NCBI RefSeq assembly: GCF_000203795.2
Contig: NW_006281099.1
Coordinates: 1,739,774-1,803,773 of the forward strand
Reading direction: 5' to 3'
DNA: 64,000 bases
DNA from: Batrachochytrium dendrobatidis JAM81
Lineage: Eukaryota > Chytridiomycota > Chytridiomycetes > Rhizophydiales
A program made the position numbers and the translations under genes. Below the pieces are notes generated by a model. The model saw only the letters and a list, made by a program, of their open reading frames with translations, did no database searches and was not told the DNA's origin. Below, in pieces: positions 34,553 through 47,163 of this stretch. The number at the start of each line of letters is the position of its first letter. The first letter of the stretch is position 1.

Positions 34553-37115
34553 ATGTTATCTTGCGAGTACAATTTACCTGACCTGTATCTGGAAACAGAC
34601 TTGAATATTGGTGAATCATTTGATGTGGATGACTGCATATACGATAATGACTCGTTTGAATCGGAGCTGCAGCAAGATGATGCGGAAGTAGTAACAGAAG
34701 AAACAAAAGATATAGATACAACCTTTGATTCCAACATCCAGTATATTTATCAACAACCACAAAGTCATTCCAATAAAACAACCGCTCTACAGTTACAGGA
34801 CAGCGCCTCAGTTCAACAATATCCTAATAACAACAAGTCCCTACCAGCTAGAAAAGTGAACAGCAGGGACAAAAAAGAGTTTATGGAAACGTGGATTCGG
34901 CAAAAGTCAAAGTAAGTGGTACAACTACCATTTACATTTGAAAAGTTGTGTGTTATATATTGAATATGTTTAAACTTGATGGTTGAACTTGATATTAGAA
35001 TTGCAAGTATCGAGCGCGAATTAATATCGATTCAGTCAAAAGCCAACTTTCATGAAGCAGTTCAAGCCTATCCAACCAAATACAATCAAATTCAAAATAT
35101 AAGCGTGGAAAATGATATTAAATCCGAATGTAAGCAATTATGCTTAATTGATAATCAATTTTTTGTATACCAAATGAAAGTATACCAACTGCTCATGATT
35201 TTATAACAATGGGTTTATACTAGGTAAAAATATGCATGATACTATATCTCATATTAGACATAGAGTAAACGCACTTGTGGATATGAAAAAAAATCCAAAG
35301 AACGATTGTGCTTGTGAGTTTTGATCTTATTCAGCCTGTCCAGTTTATGAAAATACTGGATATATTGTGTCTAATAGATGGTATTATAGACATAGATACG
35401 CTGAAGCAGACAGTGGAGTCAATTGAATCAGATATTCAATCATTTAAAATTCAAAGTAGATCCAGGTGCGTAAACATTCAAGTGTATTAAAGATCACTAT
35501 CAATCTGATGTTGTCAGACTATTATTAGTCAATCATGTCATTTTGTGTTTTAGAGATGATTAAACTTGATAAAATTAGTTATGGAAAGCTTGTCAACGAA
35601 GAAAGATTAGTCAAGCAAGAATTGAAATCAATGGAGGAACGAATTCAAAACTGGGAAATGCAGCTTGAAAATATACCTGCAAAGGTGCATGGTGTATTTT
35701 TCGAACAAGTTAATCCTGATTCAATTTCAAACAGAAGAAATGGTACGCATGTGTCAGGGCTGCTTCCAGAAGTGATTAGATTCCAGGTATGTTTAAAAGT
35801 TGATAAACTGCTATTTTAACTCTTATTCTAATCCATCCCGTTAGAAATTTCTAGCACAATGGGGAGGACACTATGGAGGATGGGACAGTCAGAATCATGC
35901 AGCATTTTTAAAGTATAGACTCAAGTTTGGTGTAAGTGGTTATATTATTTTCAACGAGATCAATCTCGTGTACGATCCAATTGGTTGCACTTATCCAATA
36001 ATCACCATACCGTATTAAATACACATCAAACCTATTTGCATGGCAGGATGCAGGCCCTAAATTTTTACAGCATTGCGTTCAATATATTCCTGGAGTTTGT
36101 GAGCAAGATGTCCAAGATCACGAGCTTTGGCTTAGCGAGTACTTACGACATGCTGAAGCTCAAAAACAGGCAATCGCCAACTGGAAGCATCAAAAACAGG
36201 TATTTTAATGCAGCATGCTGAAACATAACAAGTTTTTAATTTTAGATGCTGACAATCAGCTGTTTTTACGAAATAACGTAGATGTCGATTGACGCTGTTA
36301 AAGCTACATTTGAAGAAAAAGAAACTCAAAAAAATACTGTACAAAGCACACCAGTCGAAAATATCCAAGAAAAAGAGTGGAGAAAGGAGCAGATAAAGCA
36401 ATGGAAGGTAGGGCTGCTACTTGGCTAAAGCAGTATTAGACTTGAATCTTTTACATGATTCAGATTATATTTTTACTCATTTTTCGATCTTGAACGCTTA
36501 TTTGAAACTAGACTGAGCGAGAAAATCGTCAGAAACAGCAAGATATGCTCAAAGAAACAAAACAAAGGCAAATTCAGCAGAAAATGAATGCTAAACGCCA
36601 ATCAGAGCAACTAAAAGCAAAAAGGTTGCTCAATGAATATAAAGAAAGGCGTGCTAAAATAAAAGAACAGGAGGCCGAATGGAAACAGTGCATGACTCAA
36701 TTGACAGCCAAAGACTGTGAGAATTTAAAATCAGATTCTAGGCAAATCCAAGCAAGGTTTATACAAAAAAATAACGAAATAATTCAAAATAAGCTGCGTT
36801 TACAAAAGCAAAAAATGGATATTGCTCAAGAAAGGCAGCGCCAAATTGATCAAACCAAAGTACGTCAAGCTGTTTAATAAGCTTGATTTTCATTCAAATA
36901 ATTTATAATGCTAATGCTAATTGGACTAACAACCATTTGAATAGTATCACGTTTTTGTTGAAAAAGATCCAAATCGACTTTTAAAACCGACCATGGCACA
37001 TACCAACCGCATTGCTGCAAACACAGCACCTGCTTTGGACCAAAAGATCTTGTCAAAGTTTACAGTAAACACAATCCCGCGTCGATCTATTCCATCTTGG
37101 CGTGCAGAAGTTTAA
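34553..37115 (+). CDS. CCDC112-like coiled-coil protein, probably centrosomal/basal-body
   Basis: Ten exons: 34553-34911, 34999-35129, 35224-35313, 35378-35455, 35554-35786, 35845-35931, 36047-36199, 36282-36407, 36512-36859 and 36945-37115, giving 591 aa. The core motif FLAQWGGHYGGWDSQNHAAFLKYR is followed by CEQDVQDHELWLSEYLRH, QAIANWKHQKQ, a long Lys/Glu/Gln coiled coil, and a terminal DPNRLLKPTMAH with PRRSIPSWR, all as in CCDC112. Vertebrate CCDC112 localises to centriolar satellites. In a chytrid it probably serves the zoospore basal body or flagellum. The donor of exon 4 was set at CAAA|GTAGAT because the stronger nearby CCAG|GTGCGT gives a frameshift. The promoter region begins at a transposon end. 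Confidence 0.85.
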
Positions 37116-37425
37116 ACATGATTTAAATTCCTGCAGCTGGCTCGCAACATATACATTTGGGATAATCAACTGCATTGCATTGCTTTGAAATAAAAAATGC
37201 CAAGCTAAACATATCATAACAATATATACTTGAAATAATACACTCTGGTCATTAGTATTTTAAACTATAAACTATCAAATGATGGCTAATACGAAGACAA
37301 TCAAGACAGGTTTATTGTCGCTAAACATCAAACCACCATCATAAAAATAGTCTTTTTTACGCTAAATTTGTCCATATTAGCCAACAGTTATTGATGCATG
37401 GCATTATCTGCTGTAGTTATTTTAG

Positions 37426-40400
37426 CTACTGAGGTGGGAGTTCAAAGGGAAAGTCGTTTTTTCCAGTCAGGAAATATGTACTCATTCTGCCCTTGCCCTA
37501 GTACAATAAATTTAAGAAATAAGATTTACAATTGTCGATGAGTAATAAAAATATGATGCTTACCTTGATATCCTGCTCGCCACGAGGAGTAATTCGATAC
37601 CCACCCACAGCAGTTAAAGCCCTGTAAGTACTTTCACTTATTTGAATCTTCATTGGCTGTCCACTGGACTCCATGCGCGATGCGGTATTGACGGTATCTC
37701 CAAAAAGACAGTAGCGAGGCATTTTTGAACCAACGACACCAGCAACTACTGGGCCAGTGTTTATACCAATTCGAACACGAAGTTTTAGCTCGGGGTTACG
37801 ATCAAATTTGAAAGTATGCACTTTGGAAAGAATATGTAGAGCCAAAGATGCAATTTCAGCGGCGTGGCGAGTGCCATTTGCGGTAGGAACACCAGATACA
37901 ATCATGTACGAGTCTCCAATAGTTTCAACCTTGTATGCATCGTACTGCTCAATCACCTCGTCAAAAGTATTGTATATCGCGTTGAGCAAGGACACCGTTT
38001 CAATAGGAGAAACTCCAGAACAAAGAGTTGTAAATCCAACAACATCAAGAAAAAAAATAGTAGCAGATTCAAATGACTGTGGTTCAACAGTTTTTCCTTC
38101 GAGAAGTTGGTGTGAAACACTGGGAGGAAGCATTTGACTAAGAAGGCCATCTGCTTTTTTTCGTGAAATGTCAAGCTGGGTGACAAGAGCTTCAAGTTCA
38201 TCTTTCTTTTGTAAATCCTTGGCACGAGATAATTCTTGCAAACGGATCTCTTCTGTCAAATCCCGAGCAATTCCTGTGAAAAGATGTTGATCATTCTCCT
38301 TGACTTCGGAGATGGACAATTGTAAATGGAACTCGGTACCATTTTTTTTCAAACCATGAACGTGGCGACCACTGCCAATCACCTTTTTGATACCGGTGGT
38401 AAGGTAGTTGACAAGATATTGGTCATGATCTCTAGAATATCTGTGCGGCATTAGGATTTTTATATTTTTTCCAATAACCTCCATGGAGGAGTACCCAAAC
38501 ATTTTCTCAGCAGCCGCATTGAAACGACGAATGACACCAGTAGGAGTAATGTTAATGATGCCATCAACAACGGTTTCAAGCACACTGTTAAGAATGCGTC
38601 GTTCAACAAGCATTTTCATCTCAGCATCGTGAACGGACTGTTCCATCTGTATTTCTTTTTCTTGAATGGAGATCATCTGGTCAACCTCTGCAGAATGATC
38701 AGAACGCAGTTTGTCAAGCTCCAATTGATGCTGCTCGTCCAACTCAGTCACACGCGCATCTATTGAAAGAGTGCAGTCGTTCATTTCCTGCTTGAGCAAA
38801 TTGAGAAGTGCATTCTTCTCATCGCGCTGCTTAAGCTGAAGTGTAGTAATGCTCTGTAAAAGCATTTTACGAGCTTCACCAACAGGACCCTCCTCATCTT
38901 CGTCTTCACAGTTTTGATTGCTGAATCCACTGTTTCTTCCAAAGGCGACTGCAGAGTTGAGTGCAAGATTTGTGCGACCAGGAGATCCTCCAGAAGCAAA
39001 ACTTGCCATATCACAGCCAGACGCATCAATCGAAGAATTGGATCCAGAGCGAGACATTTTCTTGCTTCCAACGTTGCTGGAAATGATAATTGGACCAACG
39101 CCACCAGGGGATCCATCCAACTTACGGCCCTTTCTACCAGCCAAACTGTATTCAATACAAAATTGCGGGGTTTATAAAAAGCGCATACATAATATAATGA
39201 AATGTCCAATATTTCAGGTACATTAGTTGACAAAATAGTGACCGCTTACATTTGCTCATGGTTGAGGCGCATTTGACGAATAGAAATGCGATTTGCATGA
39301 TGAATACGCTTCCCTTCACTGGCATGTTGTAGAGTCAAGATGTTGACCTTGTCGGTTTCGCGTTTAAAAACAAGACGTTCTTTTTCACCATACATTTCGG
39401 TGAGCTGTGCTTCAGCAAGCTCTGCAAGTCGATCTGTGTGAGAATTTTTTAAATTAATACTTTCTTCAAAGCATGCGACATCAAGTTCAAAACGTTCCTT
39501 GGCAAGACGAAGTTCGACTTGCTGTAGTTCTCGAAGCTGATCATTGATTCGCTTATTGAGAGCCCTGCATAATAGAATTCAGGGTTGGAGTTAGTTTAAA
39601 GTTTACAAAAATTAGCAAAATACAGTAAATGGTAATAATTAATATATATACATTTGATGAGATTGGCGAACTTGAAACTTTTTGATCAAGGTATTCCTAA
39701 CTTCTTCCTACCAGCGAGAAACAAGACCAAAAATTGTTTTAAATTTCAATGGATATTATTCAACAACCGATTTTATAACAAAAAGCTACAATGATCCACA
39801 AGTATAGCCAATATACAAAAACAAACCTGTAGATGTTTGGTTTCTAAATCATTAAGCATTCTTTCATATGAAATCTTGCGTTCCTGTGTAGCCGATTGCT
39901 GTTTGCGCTGTTTCTCGTGGGTGGTCTCCATGTGGGCAACCAGCAATTCAAACGCTTCGCGTCTTTCAGAAAGAGCCTTACGAACAGAAAGAGCAGCCTG
40001 AGACGCAGCCTCTTGTCGAAGTATGGTCATGTCACGGCATTTAGTTTGGCGGATCGTAGCACGCTGGATACGTTTGCTCTGCTTTCGGTCTTTTCGAGCA
40101 GCCATCATTTTTTCAAAATTTTCGTTTCTTTGTTTCATTTCTGCATTCTAGTATTTTAAAATGCATAACAAGCCAAAATTACGGCATTATTATTTTAAAA
40201 AGATGTGAATAAAATGCCAATAAATCTAGTCTTTTTGCTTGATAAGGAATAGTGAATTGTGTAACCTTGCATAATATGCGATATTAAATCGCATTAAACA
40301 AAACAAATAAAGATATTGGTGTAAACTGAAAGGGAACGGAAATACAAAGCGCAAAAAACGCATGGGTTAAAGATATTTTCTCGATGCAAGATAACATTTG

Positions 40401-41133
40401 TAGAAAATAGAATTGAGCTGTACAAGCAGATAAAGTGGCCTGAATTTAGATGCTCCAAAGCAGAGTGGTGGATATAATAGTAAACCTAATGACAAACCTG
40501 TGCATTTATAAGGTTTGAGACTTCAGTTTCATGGCGACTCATCAAAAACGCAATGTCGTCGGTCTTTTCTACTTCGCGCTCAGCTTCTAAATAATTTGCC
40601 TCGATACGCTCGCACTCGTTGCGCAGGCTATCATACAATGACCTGTTCTTCTCGTTAAATTCGTTTCGAAACTGGTCAGCAACGGATCTAGAGACTTGGT
40701 TGCCATATGAAAAGTCTCCCTCGCGAGTTTGACCAGACGACATGCGCATGACTGGACAACCACCTCCACTACTCATTCTAGGCTTTCCCATGGCATCAGT
40801 CATATCGATACCTTCATGTGGGTTACTTGACGTCGCGTCAGCTGGAATTTCTTGACCTGCTGCCGATTCTTTAGTATCCAGGGTAGTTCGTTTTTTAACC
40901 TCCAGCTGTGACTGGTTAGAGCCTGTGTCCAATTGACCTGCAGTTACGCTGTCTACAAGGTATGCTTTTTTTTGAACAATGTTTTGGTCGGGCTGGATGC
41001 TCCAATTAGGCAACAATGGCTCCTCATTAGGATTTGTACGAGGAGTAGAAGGCTGAGATGCAGCTGCTTTTTGCGAGAGGTTACGTCCTGGTGTAAGCTG
41101 AGTAATTTCCTGCTGACGTTTAATAGTCGACAT
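37426..41133 (-). CDS. PAS-domain class III guanylyl cyclase with long coiled coil
   Basis: Six exons: 40498-41133, 39827-40147, 39652-39707, 39250-39564, 37564-39145 and 37426-37497, giving 993 aa. The N-terminal 620 residues are disordered then coiled coil, with no membrane segment. A FixL-type PAS domain lies at about 628-743 (NIKILMPHRYSRDHDQY, then IGSGRHVHGLKKNGTEF). A linker helix leads to the cyclase domain at about 800-955. Metal-binding Asp are in FLDVVGFT (810) and GDSYM (854). Specificity residues are Glu850 (KVETIGD) and Cys922 (RYCLFGD), the guanylyl type rather than the Lys/Asp of adenylyl cyclases. Transition-state Asn929 and Arg933 are present. The C-terminus has the usual IKGKG...TYFLTGK. 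It probably makes cGMP for zoospore signalling, tethered by the coiled coil. Confidence 0.93.
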
Positions 41134-41487
41134 GATTTTACCAAAAATATAATGTATATTTTTCTGAAAAAGCAGTACACAAAGTAAGAATAACTTTTTG
41201 GTAAGAAAAAGGAATAATAGATCTTTATATATTAGGTTTTTATTGTTATATATAATTGATTAAAAATCTGTGGTCTACAATCTATTGTTTGGAACATACA
41301 ACTCAGATTTGTCAACGCGACGCGCTATATATTTAGTTTAATCTGGAATGAATAGATGAAAGCACAGGAGCCAAAGGAATTGTTGTCTTGTGCTGCAGAA
41401 CTTTATGCATAGCTTTTAAAATTCAAGTTAAAAATTATGGATAGTTAGCAAGAGTACTTGGATATAAAATACTGGAGCATTGAGTAT

Positions 41488-44400
41488 TTACACACATGGG
41501 TCTGTAAGTTCACGAATACTATGCGTCTTCAACTCCTGCTCAATAAACTGCTTAAAAGACTTTTCTTGTTTACGTGCTTCTGTCAAGTTGTTTAATCTTT
41601 CTTTTCGCATCTGAATTGTCATTCGGAGTGAATTCAGCTCACTAGAAAATTTACATTACAAAACTCATTAACCATTGGGCAAACAAAATTTGATTTTTAA
41701 ACATTCATAAAGTTATACCACACGCTCAAAAATGTACAATGCAAGACATATTTCACCTGGTCAAAGAAATGTTTTCCAAAAGCATTTTTTTGGTACAATC
41801 TACACGCTTTGCTTCGCTTTTAGCGAGTTTTTCTTTGAGTATGGTAGCTGTTTTTTCCATATACTCTCGTGAGCGTGCAGCGTTGCATTCCTCCTCATTG
41901 GGGAGTGCAATTATATAATGTGAATGTTGGGAATTTGCTGATTTGGGGTGGTCAAACCGATTTAGCAAGAGTAGTAGTTCTGTGTCTGTTAGCTTTGGAA
42001 ACAAATCAGAGGATGGATTTTCGGGTGGATCAATCGATGTATTTCGGTATTTTTGAAACAGTGCAATAAGTTTTTTCTATCAAAATACAGGTTTAGTAAA
42101 TAAATTATAAAACATACATGCTTCAAACTTGTAAATCTGTAATTAAACGATAGTGTTTCATGCAATTTGAAGAATCGAAAATATACCTTTGCTTTGTTCA
42201 TATCAGGTAAATTGCCATGAACATTGGATAAATCTCGCTCAAAACATTTGATAATTTTTTTAACCTGCATGCTTCGCCATTTCTCTACCGATTGGTCACG
42301 CTGAACAGCATGATGCTTCATGAGCAAATCTTGATACTCTGTGGAAAATCTATCATGAGTTTGACTATACTCGCGAATTTCTTCCATCATTTCCTGCAGC
42401 AAATCAAATGGAGTTTAGGTATTGAACAAAAATCATAAACAAGTATGCATAACCTACAGTAATTTGGTCAGATAGCTGAATAATGTCTTTTTCGCGAGGC
42501 TCTACTTGCTTTCGGAGTTCTACAATTTTATAATCAAGCACAAATTTAAACTTTTCAAGCTCTTGATTTTTTTTCTTCAAATCATATATGCGTTTTTCTT
42601 TGTCAAAGATTGTATCATCACGTTCTTGCATCTGCATTGTATAGCCAATAAAAGGTAGATGATTAAATCACAATAACAATTTGGAATGCTGGAATCCAAG
42701 ATTAAACTTTACACTTGTATCTAACCTCTTTTCTGACACCGACAACGTCGTCTTCAAACGATCGAATGATGGTATACAGCTTTTTTTCTTCGGTAACACT
42801 CTTGGCAAATTCGCGTTTATGCTCTTCAATTTGACGAGTAAGGCCATCAAACTTTGACTTCATGCTAAAGTTTTCTGCACTAATGATGGATAAAGATTCT
42901 CTTTCCTCTTTAAGACGTGATTCAAAATCGAATGATATTTCCAACGATTCTCTGTCAACATCGGCTTCAATTTCATTAAGTCTAGTTTCAAATTTGTGCT
43001 TATGTTGTGCAAACTCTTCCTTTGCCTGTGATTTAATGTATTGTATACCAAAGAATTTGTTATATTGATCATGGGTCAGTACTAAATGCATTATAGTATG
43101 CTGGGTATCATACCTGTTGAACTACATCTTGCTTTTCCTGTAGTTTTTTTTGATAGTAGGAGGCTGCTTCCGCCATTCTTTGACTGTGCACAGTTTCAAT
43201 GTCTTGCATTTGACTTTTCCATTGGTTTTGCAGTTTCTCCATTCGTTTTTGTAAATCAACATACTTTTCGGCCTCTGACTGCATTTTGATTTCAAACAAT
43301 TCTACCATCTCCTACTCACATTCCGTTTACTATAAATACAGCTATCGTGTACAAGATATACATAGAACTCTGATTTTTACTTACAGCTACTTCAGCTTTG
43401 TGGTTCATTTTGGTTTTTTGAATCTCCAACAATCGGGCTTGTTCGCTTTTGTCGCTTTCTTTTTGGAAAACTGCCGTAGCCTAAATGATCACAATTCATT
43501 AGCGTACATCAACCAAAAACAAACAATAGTATATCCAAAAGTGATTTTAAAATTATATAAAACAAAATATACCTCTTTTAAAATATTGACTTCGGTGCTA
43601 TATTTATCAATCAACTCTTTGATTTTCATACTATATGAGCTGTCTTTAATTCGTAACTGTGCATCGCTTTTTGCCTTTAGCTCCTATAAATTTTTAATTT
43701 AAAAAACAATCATTATGGTTGGATTAACAGCTGCTTTCACCAACGCATCAATGTAAAGTATGTCTTACATCAACTCGCTGTTTGAGCTCATTCATTGTTC
43801 GATAGTTTTCGCGTTGATCAGATTTGGTCACCAAAATCTAAATGCAAGAAAATCAGTATCTATATATAAATTTCAAGTCTATTAGATATGAATTTCCTGG
43901 TACAAGTAATCAATCACCTCATCGCTGTATGTCCATTCTTTGTCCCGTCTAACCAGCTGTCCATCCCTTTCATCAATTCGATAAATCCAAACACACCCAT
44001 CTTCACTGCATGAAAACAAGTATTGATCATCAAATGAAGTACAAAGGTGAGTAATTTGCTGAGAATGAAAATTAAATTCTAGTGCATCTGGCTCGGAAAG
44101 AGATGGATCTGAACTAAACGGGAATTTGATTGTACGGATACTACCGCGCAAGGTAGCTGCAAACATAAGCTGTCCCGACCTAGAAATGAGTACTTTAAAT
44201 TCCATTAAAATTCAACTGTTTAATGGTATTCAAAAACACGCCCATCATTTGTATTTCAAACCAAATGGACTCACATTCAGAAACTCCAACTTTAGTAGGA
44301 AATTCACGTGTAAATGTTCCATTCACAATCTCCTAAACACCAAATTTGATTGTATGTATTGATAATTACGATCAAATCTAGATATTTCAGTATTAAACAT

Positions 44401-46843
44401 AAATTCATCGCCATCTACCTGAATAGTGCCGTCATTTAAAGCTAAATAAATGATTTTAGCATCGTGTGTCATTACACTTGATAAAACAGCTTTATCATTA
44501 GAAATAATCTTGCTGTCCACTTTAAAAGTAGATGTGCTCCACTGGCATACAGATCCGTCAACGGTTGTCATCAAAATTTTGCTGTCATCACTGGACCATC
44601 TAATGGACTGTATTTTCCCAGTAGTTGATTTCAAATACCCAATAATTTCAAATGACCAGGTATGATAGATCATGACAGAACTATTTGATGCAGCTGCAAA
44701 ATACTAAATATTCTACTGTTAGTCAAACTTGATGATATATGTTCAAACGAGTCTGCTGTGGTATTAGTGCAAAACCATTTTATAGTCTAACCTGGCCACC
44801 ATTACTGAATCGACACTAATATGTTACAGTAGCGTAGATTAGTAACAAAAATTTGAAACCCCCCACAATATATTAAAAAACTACCTCTTTGCAGCCTCGA
44901 ATATTTGAATCCCAAAATGGACGAATATCATCAATGAGAATTGCCATAAGCTTGATAGTGTTGGAAAATCCGGCTAGCAAATATAATCCATTTGGATGCA
45001 TTGCAATACTAGATAAACTGTTAGGTATTTTGACAGTCGTTATGGGCAGAGCGCATTTATGACTTGGCTTACCATTGGGCTATTTCGTCAAAATACTTTA
45101 CAACTTCAATGCTATTATCAATATAGTTCCATACACGAACAGATTTGTCCACACCACTTGTCACCAAAAGTGGTTTACTGACACCAACATCCATTCCAAT
45201 GATTGGACCGGTATGGAATGATTGTGAAAGACGATCAAACTTGACACTGTCCCCATGCTGGTGATTAATAATTGTAGACTGATTAGCATCCTATCTACTC
45301 TTGATAAACCATTGCATTTTTAGGCTATACACATTGCACTAATCTGATTAAAGTATATACCTTGGAATCAGCCTCCAAAGAAACAGTATAAATCTGGCTA
45401 TTCTTTAATGAGACCACAACAAAGTCTTCATGCGGACTTAACGAAACACATGCAAACTCGGTTTCCTCAAGCAAGAACTCGTTGGTTTTCTTGTAAAAGT
45501 ACAAATCATCTGTTTTTTCAAACATCACACCGACACCGGTACTCAATCCTGCCAACAGGCCTGTGGAAAAAACAGTAAGTGTGTTGACTGTTGGAATAAT
45601 GTTGCATGGCTCTTGAATTGTCAAATCTTGATTATATTTAGGAGCTTGTGGAATAAAATACGATATTTCCAAAATAAGTTCACCAGCGTCAAAAATGAGG
45701 ATTTTGGAATCATTTGTACCAGCAACGATTCTGCTATCATTGACCCAAGCATGGCATAGAATATTCTAATAGTCATAAATCAAGCTTTATCAGTAAGTCA
45801 AAGCTACAAACATATCATTTCAAAATGTACTTTTTATCTAAATACACGACATGAACAAACCTTGTCGATTTTGTTTTGATACGATAGTTTAAATGCTCCG
45901 TCTACAATTCGAAAGACGCGAAACGTATTATTTCCGGTAACGGACACTTGGGTATTGAGCTGATCATAGCCATGACATGAAATCTGGCTTACATCTGAAG
46001 TGGCACTTGCTGTTGCTCTTACCCATGTTACCAACTTTCCTTTTTCCAAAGACCACATATACAAGCACCTATTTAATCCAACAGTAAATAAAAATGTTCA
46101 AAAACTGTTTGGCACTAAGCAGGTTAAAAGTACTGCATTTATCTGATATACCAGTCAGGAGCTATGCCTTGAGCAATCAAAAATTTGCCATCGTTGATAA
46201 AAGCAATTGAAACAATTTCCTATACATGGCAGTTTTCAGTGTGAAAAGTAAAAGCATAATCAACAAAATTATTTCAGCTGATATAATCAGTTTTCAATAA
46301 AAAAACTCGGAAATTACTTTTGTAATTGGAGCATCGCCAGTAGTAAATATTTTTTTACGTCGTCCACTGTGAAGATCATATACCAACACAGACGAAGATT
46401 TCTCCATGTCGACTGATCCCTTAGCACTCTGCGCGACTTTTGTCCCAACTGCAACCAATGAATTTGAATGACAAACTGCCAGTGTATTCATCGTTTCGTC
46501 ATCGAGATGAATGGAAATAAACCGCTGTGTTTTTTGCTCAGTGTTGTAAATTGCAATTTGATGTCCTACGGGATATACTACCGACATCTCATCCAGATAG
46601 CAGATGTTGTTGCGTACATCTTGATTTAGGCCAAATACATGACTATAAATTGAAGAAATTGAAAATATAAATGTACATTATAGATTGGCTAGTGAATACA
46701 GAATATGTATCCGGGATGATAGGATTAAAGATCTGCATTCTGTGCAGATATAAGCTATGAAGATAAAGTCGGGATGGAGCAGTGTTATTTTCATAGGTGT
46801 ACGACACGAAAACTGACCTTGGTAGCAGTGTTGGCATCGGCAT
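41488..46843 (-). CDS. CFAP57: CFAP57 (WDR65), WD-repeat/coiled-coil axonemal protein
   Basis: A gene of some twenty exons, with start ATG 46843 (first exon 46818-46843, MPMPTLLPR) and stop at 41488-41490. Conserved blocks in order: [40 protein letters not shown], several WD40 blades, [27 protein letters not shown], then a long coiled coil. The coiled coil includes [20 protein letters not shown] and [13 protein letters not shown], almost invariant in animal CFAP57. CFAP57 helps attach inner dynein arms or the adjacent regulatory complex on doublet microtubules. One exon is only 24 nt (44792-44815, CRFSNGGQ). The last exon ends ELTDPCV. Not every internal junction was phase-checked. The gene lies 355 bp upstream of the cyclase on the same strand. 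Confidence 0.93.
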
Positions 46844-47163
46844 TTTTTAAAATCTCGAGTTAAAATCCATTTGTTAATAGCGATTTTACTATACTCTAAA
46901 ATATCACGTGTGAGCTAACGGATATTGCTGGAGTGTTGTATTCGTCCAGTCTAACCAAAAACTGACAAATATCATTTCAATTCAAACTACACAAAATCCA
47001 TTCGTGGTGGTATAAGCTAAACTAATCTTTGAAGTGGGCTATCTAACAGCAAGGCTTAGCCAAGCGTGTATACTCTTTCCAACTCATTTGTAAACTAAAC
47101 TTTAAAAAACTCGTGTTGTGTCGAATGCCAAAAATTATATTATATCTGAATAATAGTCAACTT
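46844..47163. other. CFAP57 promoter region
   Basis: 320 bp between the CFAP57 start and the stop of the Chs4/Skt5-like gene, both on the minus strand. AT-rich, with no other feature seen. Confidence 0.4.

Noticed and set aside
37864..38225. Open frames on both strands within the guanylyl cyclase gene
   Set aside because: They are shadows of the cyclase coding sequence, whose catalytic motifs fix the true frame.
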